Of a DNA stretch of 64,000 nt, positions 22,028 to 34,220 are shown one piece after another (position 1 is the first letter of the stretch; every line of letters starts with the position of its first letter). This DNA is from Pegoplata infirma. Taxonomy: Eukaryota; Arthropoda; Insecta; Diptera; Anthomyiidae. The stretch covers positions 71,710,979-71,774,978 of the forward strand of contig OY992537.1 in NCBI GenBank assembly GCA_963921195.1. The letters run 5' to 3'. The notes beneath the pieces are model-generated. The model worked only from the letters and a program-made list of their open reading frames with translations. It made no database searches and was not told the origin of the DNA. A program made the position numbers and the translations under genes.

Positions 22028-22833
22028 TATACCCTTCACCACTCTGTGGTACAGGGTATAATGAGTTTGTGCTGATGTTTGTAACTACCCGAAATATTGG
22101 TCCGAGACCTACCTTCAAGTATACCGATCGACTCAGAATGACTTTTTGAGTCGATTTAGCGATTTCCGTCCGTCCGTCTGTCCATCTATCGGTTTAAGCA
22201 CGATACAGGTGGAAATTTTTAATCAATTGACTTAAAATTTGAAACTTAATCATCTTTTGGCTCAAGGGCGAAGCCCATTGAAATTGGAGAAAATCGGTCC
22301 ATGTTATGACCTAGCCCCCATACCAACGCCCCCTTTGAAGTCGGCTTAAATGACTCTAATAACCGTATTATAATATATATCGCTTTGAAATTTAGCAGGT
22401 AATCAAATTTTGTATGCTTCTTCATTTCAAGTTTCAAAGGAATCGGGTCGGTCCTTCTGGTAGACCCCATACAAACCACCCTCCCGATATTCACATAAAT
22501 CTCTCAAAATTCATGAAAATGGAAATATTTGATAAAAATTGTATTTTTAGGTGTTAAACGTCTACTTTAGTAACCTTATCAAATCGGAATATATTTTTAC
22601 CATTTTTGGACTTAGTCCCCCATATAAAAATTTCGACCGATATTCAGTTAAATTGGTCTATTGACAAAAAATAAACCAATTCCACTAAAATTTGATCTGT
22701 GTGTGTTTTCTATACTAAATAAAGATCTAAAAAAAGATCGGTCCATGTTTGGACTTGGGACCCATTTTCCGGAAAATACTGGTGTAGGGTATCATACGGC
22801 CGGTCTTGACCGACTATAACTTTCATACTTGTT
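22028..22833 (+). repeat. Mini-me-like element, subfamily A, full length
   Basis: The TATACCCTTCACCACTCTG end hairpin is followed by GTTTGTAACTACCCGAAATA, a short GTCC tract near 22167-22190, and the GGTCTTGACCGACTATAAC/TACTTGTT end. At about 22611 it carries GGACTTAGTCCCCC intact. This is the unoccupied form of the site where family P inserted in the copy at 49928-54627. Confidence 0.88.
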
Positions 22834-22924
22834 TTTTTTTGTAAACTTCAAATTTTTCGCAGACTCTGCGAAAATTTAAATTTTCTTAAGGAAAAATTTT
22901 AATTTTTTTTTTGGAGAAATTCCA

Positions 22925-23176
22925 TTTAACCATCTTTTATTATTAAGTAGGGATATATTGACTGTCGGAATAGATGTTGACTGAGGTTGTGGAGAAGACA
23001 TTGAAACTCAACCAGTCAGACACTTCCCTTACTGTGGGATTTTCTATATGGTAAACACTGCAATGATCTGACATCCTTCGAGCCAGTCTCAACCCAAGCT
23101 CTTTCGAATAGACTCCAAAGCCCACTTGATAGTGTAGCTTTGCTTGCAGCGTGGAACAGTTAAAAGCATTGTGCAA
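22925..23176 (-). pseudogene. LINE RNase H domain fragment
   Basis: The minus frame contains GFGVYSKELGLRLARRMSDH, CSVYHIENPTVREVSDWL and VNIYSDSQ. This is the order seen in retroelement RNase H (strand 1, acidic helix region, then the S-DSQ active-site strand). It is only about 77 residues and truncated at both ends, from a LINE that carries RNase H (I/R1/LOA type). Confidence 0.65.
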
Positions 23177-23269
23177 TATATTCTTGTTAATTACCTTGAG
23201 TCATTTATAAATTCTCGACAGTATTGAATAGTAAAAGTCCTTCTACGAGAGACGTAGGAGTCGTTCCAT

Positions 23270-23360
23270 TCACTGTTTTTGTGATAGTGATTTTTGATCT
23301 TTCTAAGGCGTTTGATCGTGTCTAACACAGCGCACTGCTGATAAAGAAGATTGGATTCTG
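23270..23360 (+). pseudogene. LINE reverse-transcriptase motif-A scrap
   Basis: One frame reads DLSKAFDRV followed by a stop and then HSALLIKKIGFCT, matching the first catalytic motif of non-LTR RT and its downstream helix. It is cut at about 23360 by a MITE. Too short to classify. Confidence 0.55.
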
Positions 23361-23585
23361 CACAGAGAAAACAGTTTAATTGTGCCAGCCGAATTTAGAG
23401 CCAACTACATGGTTTAATTACAACAACCGAAATTTTTGGTTGCGATTACCGCAATTTATTTGAACCAACAGAGTTAAATTTTCAAAACAAATTTTGGTTA
23501 TGGCAACCAAAAATTTCGGTTGTTGTTATTAAACTATTCAGTTGGCTCTAAATTCTGCTGGCACAACTAAACTGTTCTCTATGTG
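23361..23585. mobile_element. Small MITE with CACAGAGAA ends
   Basis: The 225-bp inverted-repeat element has ends CACAGAGAAAACAGTTTAAT and, inwards from the right, CACATAGAGAACAGTTTAG; both arms share TTGTGCCAGC, AATTTAGAGCCAACT and CAACAACCGAAATTTTTGGT. Target duplication not resolved. It interrupts RT sequence. Confidence 0.75.
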
Positions 23586-23723
23586 TAGAATCTAAGATTA
23601 AAGAAGTGTATCCAAGACGTCAGAGAGGTCATGTAACTGCAAGGATCCCGGTGATTTGATTATCCCAGATTATAAAGCGGTTTTATCCCGGAAAGCGCAG
23701 GAGAATGGTATCTTTCGCGACTA

Positions 23724-24900
23724 CACTGAAAAAAATAACTATACTGAAATTAAATAAACACTGTTATTAATTTAAGTACACAATTTTTTTTATAATTTAC
23801 TTCAACTTAACTTAATATAAGGTGGTTTTACTTAAAACAAAGAAAATAAACTTGAAGATAGTACATGCAAATACTTAAAAAAGCACAAAAGTTTTCCTTA
23901 ATTTGTTTTTTTTAAATTAAGTCAAATATTTTTTACATTAATGGCGAATTGATTGCATTTAAGAAAAAAAGGGTTTATTAAAAAATTTTGTTTACTTAAA
24001 AGAAAAAAATTTAAATTGTGTGCAAAAAAAATTAATAAGTACGTAACTTACTTAAAAATAGTATAGACATTTTCAAGACATTGAATCAAATAAGTACTAA
24101 TCTTTAATTCCAAAACGCATTTTCTTTAATTTAATAAATTTTTGTTTTAAGTTAAGAAAAAAGTAACCTTTATTTTATTGATTTCATTGACTTTATTTGA
24201 ATCCATATCTTCACCAGTTTAAGAAAGAATTGACTTAACTTAAGAAAAAAATACTTGAGGTATTTTGGGGACCCCATCTGGGGGCCCCATCTAAAGACCC
24301 CATGAGACCCTAACTTTAAATCCAAATTTCGATTTTCGCGGAATTTTCAAATGCCTATAACTCTGCAAATGCTGCAGATACGAAAAAAGGCATTTTTGTA
24401 GTCCTTAACTTGTAGAATATGACCGCCGAAGACCCGAAAGCTCTCCGAGTTATAGTTTTCGAGTTATTTCATGATCAAATTTCTCAAGACCCCATTCCCA
24501 GATCTCGAAAACTAAACCAGATAGAGCGATTCTGACCAAAATTTTGGATCAAAATCAATAGTGACCCTATAATATTGTACGCACATACTCATGGGCGGAC
24601 CCCATATATTGGGGGCCCGTAGGGTCCTCACATTGGGACTCCATAGGGTCAACAGAATCCGTAAGTTTAAGGAAATTTTTACTTATTTTAAAAAAATATT
24701 TTTCCTCTGGATAAAAAAAATTAAACTTATAATAAGTACAATTTTACTTACTTTTAAGATATATTTAAGTAAATGCATTACCATGTTTTAGGAAAAAATA
24801 TACTTGGAAGAAGAATTAATATCTTTGGAGCCCTCGCATACCCTTCTTTTTTTAAATTAAGTTCAACATGCTTTAAAAATGGCAAAAAAATTTTTCAGTG
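23724..24900. mobile_element. TA-flanked non-autonomous element with CACTGAAAAA ends
   Basis: The 1.18-kb segment runs from CACTGAAAAAAATAAC to TTTTTTTCAGTG and is flanked by TA on both sides (23722-23723, 24901-24902). Internal sequence is rich in ACTTAAG/AAGTAAA phrases. A different block at 24260-24655 (GGGGACCCCATCTGGGGG ... ATTGGGGGCCCGTAGGG) may be another insertion. No transposase. Tc1/mariner-type by target only. Confidence 0.6.
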
Positions 24901-25667
24901 TATGCATTTTAGTTAGATACTGAGATGTTGACCATACAGATTCTAAGGCATTTAGCGTGTTGAAATAACTGTTAGTGGGAATCGAAAAAAGGGCGCTTTT
25001 GGTTCATAGCGAGATATTTCCAGACGCCTTCATCTTTAGTTTGTCTTCGTAGCTGTATTAAGTCGACGTGCAAATTTCCTGAGGCATACCAGCACATTTA
25101 AGATTTGTAGAAACTTGTAGGATAATTCACAGTCTTGCATGCTCACGAACCATATGGTTTGCTGCAGTTTCCTTCTGACCTGTTTCCCGATTGAATACAT
25201 TCTGAAATTGTTAAGTCGTCTCAGTTAGAGATGTTCGGCAGCTAAAGGCAGTTGGAGATTTTAGTCGTTTTTTTTAGTCGTCTCAGTTGGAGATGTTCGG
25301 CAGCTAAAGGCAGTTGGAGATTTTAGAACTATGTCTCCAGGTATTATATAACCGCCGGTTGATTGTCGAAGTAAATATTTACATTAGTAGCAGATAAATC
25401 ATTTGGTCTCAAAGGTTCCGCAACCTCCTTTAATGACACTACCTTAATGATGCAGTGATCCGGCATTGTTTGAGTCATACGTATGCCGAACTTCTTTGAT
25501 AGACTATTAAGCAAACATCGTTTATTTCGCAGTCTATATGCATCCGTATTAAAATTTTTGTATCATTTTCTTCCAAAAGATCTTTCAATTAAATAATTCC
25601 TTGACAGTATTATAGAAGAATATAGATAGGAAAAGTATAATAAACATTTCGTGGTATCTACTCTTAT
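24901..25667. other. Unassigned spacer with a 61-bp-period duplication
   Basis: 25214-25264 and 25275-25326 are near-identical copies of a 50-bp phrase containing GAGATGTTCGGCAGCTAAAG. Composition is less AT-rich than the neighbours and may be decayed LINE coding sequence on the minus strand. No protein recognised. Confidence 0.4.
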
Positions 25668-25679
25668 ACAGGTTGCTAC

Positions 25680-25883
25680 CAGGCGCCCCAGTAGGCTAGT
25701 TGGTAGCGTGCTAGCCTATGAGTCTGGGGGTCGTGGATTCGATTCCCACCAGAGGCCTTGGTCTGTTTCGCTACAACGAGACGAAGGTCATTGTTACCAG
25801 TTCTCGGTTAGGTAAAATTAGTATATGATTTGTAATTATATGTTAATTCTTAATAAAATAAAATAAAAAAAAAAAAATAAAAA
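25680..25883 (+). mobile_element. tRNA-derived SINE with poly(A) tail and target duplication
   Basis: The head has a good A box (TAGGCTAGTTGG) and B box (GGATTCGATTCC) 35-45 bp apart, as in tRNA-type RNA polymerase III promoters. A unique body of about 90 bp and an AATAAAATAAAATAAAAAA tail follow. A perfect 12-bp duplication ACAGGTTGCTAC flanks it (25668-25679, 25884-25895). The length of about 204 bp and the exact duplication suggest a recent, LINE-mobilised insertion. Confidence 0.88.
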
Positions 25884-26209
25884 ACAGGTTGCTACTTTGG
25901 CCCTAGTTCCTCTAGACTTCGTTGAGTTGAGGGTGGGTTGTACAAGCCTAAATTAAGGAAATTCTTTAGGCAAGTCCAAGGCGCCCAGACTTAAAATAGT
26001 ACATTGTGCCGTCCTCTAGACTTCACCCACACTACAAAGTCAGTTGCCACAACCGTAAATATTCAAACCACATTTTTTGATGTTATTTCAACAAGTCGTT
26101 CGTTTGCTACAACTACATTTTGGTTGTCATAGCCTCATAACTGAATTCATATTGTGGGAGTCACATGAGCGGTTACGGCAACCTAAAAAATGAGGTTCGA
26201 ATATAGACC

Positions 26210-27520
26210 CAGTCGGCAAAAAAATAAATTACCGCTGAAATACTTCAGTCTCTCTTTATTAAATTGCTGACATCTTCTTACAATTTTTTATAAAGTCCCC
26301 AATTACAAGTCAATAGTGGGTCAGGAGCTGCGTTGACAGAATTTGAAAACAAAAAAAGCTAGATTTTTTAAAAAAACCCGCTATAAAAAGCTAAAAAAAT
26401 GTTTTAATTAATTTAAATTCGCTTTTTCTTTAGTTCTACAATTGAATTGCAAAGTAGGGATCTGTTATTCCTTTTATTGCATATTTGGGACTAAAATTAT
26501 GCTTTTTAATCAAACAATATACTGAAATATAATAAAATCTTCTTAAATTAAAAAAAAAAATGTGTTTCAGAAAATTTCGAATGTACTATGTAAATGTACG
26601 AATGAAAAATCTTTAACGTTAACAATTTCAAAGTGCATTTCAGAAATTTCAAAACGTCGTGTATACATTTTCAAATAAATTAAAGATTTTTTTTTGGATT
26701 TTTTGAATTGAATTTCTGAATTTTCTCCCAAAATTAATTTAAACATTTTAGAATTGCATTTTCAAATAAAGTAAAGAAATTTAGGAAAAAAATAAAAGTG
26801 AAATTTTTTTTAATGCATTTGATTATTTCTGAATATTTTGAAAAAACAGTTTGTAAATAAATCAACACCATTAAGGAAAAATAAACAATATTTAAAAAAT
26901 TTGCAAATACAGTTCAGAAAACTTAAGTTTTAAAAATTTTAAAATCTGAAAAAAAAAAATTTAATTAAAAAAATCTTCCTAAATGCGGTTAACACAATAT
27001 CCTGGTAAATCAAAGTTAATGTAACCTCCGGCTAGTCCCATACAAATTTGACATCTATAACCTCCGGTTAGCACTAAACCCAATTTATCTTCCGGTTAGT
27101 TGGTTTGTGTTATCGGCCCTAAAACACATTTAGACAAACTTTAAAATATAAATAGTTAGATATTTCTGAAATATTATTGTGTTTTGAATACTACTAGAAA
27201 TTTTTTAAGTAAAAATGTATGCTGTTTTCTCTTTTTACATTGCTATTTAATGGAAAATGTCTAAAAAATGCTAAAAATCATTTAAAAAAATGCTAAAAAG
27301 CCCGCTTAAAGCTAATCGCAAAATTTTCCCGCTAAAAATTAAAAAAGCTAAATCTAGCGGAAAAAGGCTAAATTGGCAATGCTGGTCAGGAGTGCTCACC
27401 AACATCGGTGGACACCAATAATTCTTTTAGAATTCTTTTGGAAAAATTGTATGAAGATGTCAGCAATTTTATAATGGGAGAGTCAGTAGTATGTCATCAG
27501 TGAGTTTTCATTCAGCTGAG
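26210..27520. mobile_element. MITE family D, copy 1, interrupted by a hAT element
   Basis: The left end CAGTCGGCAAAAAAATAAAT and the right end (inwards CTCAGCTGAATGAAAACTCA) match the element at 27577-28599. The shared inner block is GACATCTTCTTACAATTTTT / AAAATTGTATGAAGATGTC. About 260 bp of element remain outside the insertion. Target duplication not resolved. Confidence 0.6.
26328..27384. mobile_element. hAT-like non-autonomous element, TAGCTA family
   Basis: The right end, inwards, is CAGCATTGCCAATTTAGCC; the left end CTGCGTTGACAGAATTTG is a poorer match. An exact 8-bp GTCAGGAG flanks it (26320-26327, 27385-27392). AAAGCTA / CTAGATTT motifs near both ends tie it to the 4993-6447 element. 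Inside are repeated ATTTCAGAAATTTC-like phrases and three ACCTCCGGTTAG phrases (27025-27105). Non-coding. Confidence 0.8.
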
Positions 27521-27576
27521 GACTTCATTATTAATCACAATGAACTGATTGCAGTCTTTTCTGTGACATAACATCC

Positions 27577-28599
27577 CAGTTGGCAAAAAAGATCACCGCT
27601 GACATACAGCTGACCCTCCTTTCATAAAATTCTGACATCTACATACAATTTTTCCAAATGTTCCCAAGGATAAGTCGGCAATTAATCAGCAGTGCCTTAT
27701 AGCACCTACCGCAGACCAACTGCAGACTTTTCCTTGGGGATATTTGTAAAAATTGTATGAAAATGTCATCTTTATATACCCTACACCACTCTGTGGTACA
27801 GGGTATAATGAGTTTGTGCTGATGTTTGTAACTACCCAAAATATTGGTCCTAGACCCACCTTTAAGTATACCGATCGACTAAGAATCACTTTTTGAGTCG
27901 ATTTAGCAATGTCCGTCCGTCCGTCTGTCCATGTAAAGGTGTAAACACGATACGTCGCAATTATCAACCGATTTGATCGAAATGAAAATCTTAATTTTTT
28001 TTGGCCCAAGAACGAAGCCTACTGAAATTGGGAAAAATCGGTCCATGTTTTGACCTAGCCCCCATACAAATGTCTCCTTTTAATTGGCCTCAAATGACTC
28101 TAACAACGGTTTTATAAAAGGTATCCTATCAAAATTTGGCAGTAAATCGTATTTTGTATTCACAAATCACCATTCCGAATTTTAAACCCGTCGGGCTAAT
28201 TCTTCTTGTAGACCCCATACAAACCCCCTTCACGATATTCGCAAAAATCTCTTAAATTGCATGAAAATCAAAAATATTTTATTAAAATTTTGTTTGTATG
28301 TATTAAACGCGTACTTTAATAACCTTATCAAATCTGATTATTATCGGACCATTTTTGGTCCGATAATTAGGCTTCTATTTGCAACAAACAGAAGCTTAAT
28401 TCACTAAAACTTGGTGTGTGGTTGTTTTTTAACACTTATTAAAGTTTTAAAAAAATATAGATCCCATCGGTCCATGTTTCAACTTGGGACCTATTTTCCG
28501 GGAAACACCGGTGTATGGTATTATATGGCCGATCTTGACCGACTTTAATTTTCTTACTTGTTTATAATGGGAGTGTTAGCAGTGATTTTTTTCCGACTG
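27577..28599. mobile_element. MITE family D, copy 2, interrupted by mini-me-like A
   Basis: Ends are CAGTTGGCAAAAAAGATCAC and, inwards from the right, CAGTCGGAAAAAAATCACTG. The host part matches copy 1 (AAAATTGTATGAAAATGTCA and ATAATGGGAG). Subfamily A sequence occupies 27775-28563 inside it. Confidence 0.65.
27775..28563 (+). repeat. Mini-me-like element, subfamily A, full length
   Basis: TATACCCTACACCACTCTG end hairpin, GTCCGTCCGTCTGTCC tract near 27910, GGCCGATCTTGACCGACT palindrome and CTTACTTGTTT end. Comparison with the uninterrupted MITE D copy shows insertion in a TTTATAATGGG site with no long target duplication, as expected for Helitron/Helentron-like elements. Confidence 0.88.
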
Positions 28600-28671
28600 A
28601 GATAATACAAGATTCAACCTCGTCCCAGGATCTTGTGATATAAAGGGGACTATATATATAGATTTAGTCCT

Positions 28672-28770
28672 TTAATTCCCACTGGAACATAGGGCCTTAA
28701 CAAACGCCTTCCATTCGTTTCTGTCTGTTGTCATCCTTTTCACCTTTAAAATGTCTAGGTGCCTTAATAT
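28672..28770 (-). pseudogene. Possible LINE 3'-end coding scrap
   Basis: The minus frame ends KRMTTDRNEWKAFVKALCSSGN, similar in style to the C-terminal ADR-x-W-xx-FV-xx-LCSS tail of RTE-like LINE polyproteins. Only about 30 residues support it. Confidence 0.35.
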
Positions 28771-28789
28771 TTCGTCCAAAATTAACATT

Positions 28790-29040
28790 TCTGGCCCCAC
28801 AAAAAAAAATATGCTAATTTCCAACTGAAGTTCAGTTAATAAACGAAAAATCGTTCGATACATTTCCATATTGGTTGTTATAATTGAATATCGGTAGTCA
28901 TAACTGCATTTTCTTAATATATCTCGTTTACAACCATTACAAAATTCCGTTGTCACAGCCAAATATTGTAACAGCAACTGAGTTTTGAGTTGGAACAACT
29001 CAAAATTTCAGTTGGAAACTTATTTTGCTTTGTCTCAGTG
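28790..29040. mobile_element. Probable small MITE
   Basis: TTTCCAACTGAAGTTCAG near the left and its inverted partner TTTCAGTTGGAAACTTA near the right suggest a 250-bp inverted-repeat element. Ends and target site are not firm. Confidence 0.4.
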
Positions 29041-32000
29041 AAAGGTATCTGGGGTTCCTAATTGATTTCTATAAAATGATTTTTGCTAGAATAATATATT
29101 TATTACAGGACATCCTTTTCTTTTTACAAAATATCCTAAAAATTTTCTATTTGGACCACACTGAATTGATTTTTTAAAGGATATCCGTTATACATGAAAA
29201 AAATATCCTTCTTAGTAGCCCCTACTAACAAAATACACCATTTCTAATCGGCTTAACTATGTTTAATGACAATAATCACATTTACCCTAAACAAAACGTC
29301 CTTATATAAAAAACGAACCTTTAAAAAAAAAACTTTAACTGATTCACGCAAGTGTTTGAAATGAAAAAAACAAAAAAATTCTCTTAAAAAATGATGATGA
29401 CTACAATAATGCCCAGGTATTGACAGGATAATAAAGCATGAATAGGCTCTAAACAGGATATTTCATATAAAAAAGCCAAATAAATGAATTTCTTTTATTA
29501 AAACTATCAATAAAATATAAAAAAGTGACAAAAGTTACAATTGTGATTTTAAACAAAAAAAATTATTGAATTCTAAAAGCAGATGTTAGGTGCGTTACCA
29601 AAAAAATTATGTTGGGGTCAGGGCATTTTTTTTTTTTTTGATAAGGATGATTTAACAAAAGCCTTCAAATCACGGAGACAATCAACGATGATACCTGTAA
29701 AATCATTGACATAACTCCCGTAGTAGTTACTGGCCTTTTCAATGAATTCTTTTTGGAATTAAAGCGCGCGTGTAAAACGGTTTCTTATCCTCTTTTTTTT
29801 GGATGAGCCAGGTGATCCAACTTTATTTTGTTTATGATCTTTGGTAGTCTTTGTATTTTGTAATATTTATAGGTATGTGTGTCATCTCTTGCGGTCCTGT
29901 GTATGTTTGTATTTTTTCATATATTGTTTCTAGTTCTTGGAAGCAATTCCTTTATCTGGCTTTTCATAACATTTACTTCAATGTTCTTTCAACTGTAGTT
30001 TAAGACAGGTTTTGTCTATTGAAATTATTTATAAAAGGGTGGCATTTAAAGATATGGTACTAGATTGGAGAGGGTCTAAGGGACATATAGACTCCGACAA
30101 GGATTGGACCTAATGATTATGTCCAGAGACTTGAGTTCGTAAAATATTGCATTTCAAAAATTTCATAATTTTTTAGGCTCACTCTTCCGTGTTGTTAAAT
30201 TAGCCCCCTAAGGAAGCGATACTGTATCCTATCCTTAGGGATAGGATAAAATCAACTTCGTAATCATACGGTAGTATTAGGTAAGGTAGGTTAGGTTATA
30301 AGTGGCTGCTGACGTTTTACGTCAACACACGTAGACTCTGAGGTCCATTTTGATACCACGGGACCGTAATAGGTTTCCCTACTAGTCCCTGTCGTTAAAC
30401 CAGTTTGATCTTCTTATGACGGTACGGAAGTATTACAATTTACCTCCGAGTCAAGGATTGAAAAACCTAATAAGTATGTCTAGAGTTCTAAGTTTGTGAA
30501 AAGCTGAAGTTTGGAATCCGGAGCAAAAAGTACAGTATCCTATTCCCAGCGTCCTGGTCTGCCTTTTTGGGTAGTCGGACTACTGATCCAAAAAAACTGT
30601 AAAATTTGGGAAATTCAACAGTTAACAAACTCAAGATTCTGGACATAAAGTGGGCATACATACCCAACTACTGTGGTTGGAGAGTTTTAAAATTTGCCAC
30701 CCTAATATGATAAGTAAGAGTATATTTTCCATTAATGTCCTTTTCTTATTGTTATTGTGCAACACCGGTCGGCCCGTGGCAGTGATTTGATTCTTTGCTT
30801 TTTCAATCTATTGTGCTAAAAAAAACTGAATTATCAATACCAAGCAAAAACAATATTTTTTTTTTTTTGTAAGAAACATTACTTTTCTTATTGTTGTTCC
30901 TGAATTTCGATCTTTTGTCATTAATATCACACATCGTTTTAATAGTTATGTATTGTTTAGTAGACTACTGTTGTTGCTTTATTTTTCTAATTTCCAGGAT
31001 CTAAAGATGTTCGGTTTCTGTTTTTTTTATTTATCATCATTGGTAAAGGTGAACAGATTTTTTTTTTTTTCTGTCTAACACCGGGCCTTTAGAACAGTGG
31101 CAGGGTGAAAACAAAAATGTTGGTGTTAGAAGGGTGTTTATGATGTTTGCATTTGGAATAGTGAGTTAAAAAATATATTTCCTTTAACAAAAATAGCTTT
31201 AAATGTTTCAGATTTCGGAGATGGAAATAGAAATCCAGGAAATCCAAATGAGGATTACTGAGGATCTGGCTCCACCAATCCTAACCTAACCTTGCCATTT
31301 AACATTTTTAAGTCATCTTGCAAGACTCTTCATCATTCGCGGTGGTATCTCTTCCTCATTCGCAGTAGTTTTTCTATTTTCTTTGTTCAATTCAAAATGT
31401 TGGCCCTTACTTGGGCGCCAATTGACAGTAAATTCTATTAACAATTTTATTTTCAAAATTCTGTGTTTTTCTTGAACAATTTTTTTTTATTTGCCATAAC
31501 AGAACTTGGGATTTTATAAAACCTACGCCGCAATTACCGAATTTGTCAATGATTCAGACACTCGTATCTAAAACATATGAGAATTTTTTTTTTAAATTTG
31601 AACTCACAACGAAGGTCTTTTACAGGGCACCCACCGATTGTCCTTAAACTTGAATATGGGAATGAGGGGATTACCTATATTTTTTTATATATGATTTTGG
31701 CGGTCGTACGTATATAGGGCATTCCATGTCAAATCGGACGCTTTGACTAATTTTTTTTTTAGATTTTTCCAATTTATTTACAGTTTTTAGTACCCTTCGA
31801 AAACTCATTCGTGGTAAATTTTCAGATTTTTTTGAAGTTCGGTTTAAAAGATATCGAATTTTTAAGAATTGGTAGTTTGTTCCTCTACTCTAATTTCCTT
31901 TAATCATAACTTTTTCAATAATGATCCTATTTTTTTAAACTTTTCAATATTTTTTTGAGTTTAAATACAAAGAGTTTCTTATAATAATATTCATGGAAAA

Positions 32001-32353
32001 TAAAGTTGGAGATTAGTATTACAATAATTTTAATTTCAAATAGTGTAAAAAAATCGGCGTCATTTAAAAAAAAAATCAGTGGTTCATGCAAACCAGAAAA
32101 AAATTGGTGGAAAATAAAACATAACTTTAGATGGGCCTACAAAAAGTTTTTAGCAAAATTTAGCTAATTCAGAATTATAGATTGGGATTAGGACTACATT
32201 TCCACATTGTCAGATGATGCTAGTTTTTGCTTGTAAGTGTACTGAAAGAAAATTTCCAGAACACTTTTTCCATTAAAATTCAACCCAAAAATTAATTTAT
32301 GTAACTAAAAAAAAAAAAAAAAAAAAATAGTAAAGTTCCCCAAAATGTTAATC
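29041..32353. other. Long AT-rich intergenic stretch
   Basis: No gene is recognised in 3.3 kb. 30250-30450 is less AT-rich, begins GGTAGGTTAGGTTATAAG and may be an old repeat. 31710-31730 has GGGCATTCCATGTCAAATCG without a matching inverted partner. Long T and A runs are common. Confidence 0.45.
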
Positions 32354-33633
32354 CCGTGTAAAAAATAATTGGATCAAAACATATCTCTTTTGATAAAAAC
32401 ATATATGGACCATATCTAAATGGATATAATCAGATCTACTCAATATATATTCATATCAGCTTCAGATATGTTTTGATCCGTAAATTGAGTCTACCCGAGT
32501 AAAAAAAAGTTATATGACGCCATATTTAATTATATATGAACAGATATGCTTTTATGTAACTCCATATTAATTTTGATCCGAAAATTGGCGGATCGAATAT
32601 TATACGATTATATCAAATTCTATTATTTTTGATAAAATAATATCAAATTTGATTAAGTTTGATCCCAAAAATGGGTCTATCCAATTGTATTAAATCATAT
32701 CTTATCTGTTAAAATTAGATAAATTCTTATATTATTAGATGAAATGTGGTAAAATTTTTTTGGAATTTTAAACGTGAAATTAGAAATTATTTTATCAGAT
32801 TGGATACATTATCAATTAGAAGAGGTTTTATTGCATTCTTCGGAATTTTTTCGGGACTTAGCAAGTTATTAAAAATTTGCCATTTTTTTTTCTAATATTA
32901 TTTTTAAGGGATTTAAAAATTCCAAAAATGTTTGTGTCTTAGAAAATTTAAAAACATTTTTTCGGAACTCAAAAATTTTTCAAAAAAATAAAATTTTTCC
33001 TAAAAACATTTCCAATGATTTTTTTACTCCAAAAAAATTGCCAAAAAAAAATTTGTGTCCGGGACTTTGGAAAATTTTCATAAAATTTTTTATGACTTGA
33101 AAATTTTTTAACTTTTTTTTTTATTTTCCGGGACTTAGAAAATTTATAAATTTTTTTTTTGGATATATGTAATTATAAATAAAATCATATATCTTTTTAT
33201 CTGCCATATCAAAAAATTCCCGATCATATATGTCATATCTAATTTCATATAGATCGGTATATAAATAGATATGAATATGTATGTTATCATATTAAAAAAT
33301 AAGGAAAAATACAATGCTATATATAAACTTATATGTCCATATCAAAGTTCATGCATAACCATATATAAATTTAAATAATTATATATTAGCATATATGATT
33401 ATATCATATCTTTTTTACTCGGGTATCTGACAATTTTACATATATGAACATATCTGAAAATGTCTGATCATATATGTCACATATGCCAGATAGACTCAAT
33501 TTACGGATCAAAACATATCTGAAGCAGATATGATTATATATGGAGTATATCTGATTATATCCATTTAGATATGATCCATATATGTTTTTATCAAAAGAGA
33601 TATGTTTTGATCCAATTATTTTTTTACACGGGA
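32354..33633. mobile_element. 1.28-kb inverted-repeat element with CCCGTGTAAAA ends
   Basis: The left end CCCGTGTAAAAAATAATTGG and right end, inwards, CCCGTGTAAAAAAATAATTG are followed by arms matching over about 150 bp (shared ATCAAAACATATCTCTTTTG). A second inverted block (TAAATTGAGTCTACCCGAGT and its partner near 33415-33510) lies further in. The interior is ATATAT-rich. The frame 33404-33754 runs through the arm and is not a gene. Target duplication not resolved. Confidence 0.75.
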
Positions 33634-33780
33634 TATTTAAAAAATAATGATTAAAATGATAATAAATTTCAACACGAATCCTATTTCCAAAATAAAAAAA
33701 AAATCGTTTTGGCAATTTTGGCCAAGATAAGTGTCCATCGGAACCATAGTGCAATTGTGCGTCATATAGGGGTCATTTCC

Positions 33781-34220
33781 AAGACCGACCCCCATTAGTT
33801 TTTTCGTCTAAACATTTCTTGAGAACTTATCTTCAATTTCTAAGGGGGCTCCAACACAAAATGACATTTTTAAAACTTGCTCCAACCGCTCTAACTGCCC
33901 TAAGAGTGCCCTTAGAGCAATCAAATGTATGACCGACTCACAATATTTTTTTTTTCCAAACATTTTCTCTGAACACACTTACCCTCTATCTTTAACAATT
34001 AAGACGGTCCCCATACAATTTTTTTTATTTTTTGTATATTTGTTTTATTTAATAAGCTTCTACCGGTCCAATGATGCGTCCGAGAGGGGTCATTAGTATG
34101 ACCGACCCCCATTTATTTTTACCCTCCAACAGTTTTTTAATACATACTTACGCCCTATATCCACTCCCTAAGTAGGCTCCCATACAAATTACAGTTGGAG
34201 CAAATTGTATAAAAATGCAC
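33781..34220. repeat. Three diverged tandem copies of a roughly 160-bp unit
   Basis: Units begin GACCGACCCCCATTAG (33781), GACCGACTCACAATAT (about 33930) and GACCGACCCCCATTTA (about 34100). Each continues with an AACATTTTCT/AACAGTTTTT phrase, an ACTTA(T/C)CCTC phrase and a GG(C/T)(T/C)CCCATACAA phrase. Low identity, so old. Confidence 0.5.

Noticed and set aside
25686..25755. Possible functional tRNA gene (plus strand)
   Set aside because: Imperfect acceptor pairing, a downstream body with poly(A) tail and exact flanking duplications show it is the head of a SINE.
27686..28009. Frames with WTDGRTD or DGRTDRRTDGRT phrases (also near 10577, 41734, 59433, 63522)
   Set aside because: These arise from translation of the (GTCC/GGAC)n tract of mini-me-like repeats.
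31710..31735. GGGCATTCCATGTCAAATCG as a transposon terminus
   Set aside because: No inverted partner or flanking duplication was found in the window.
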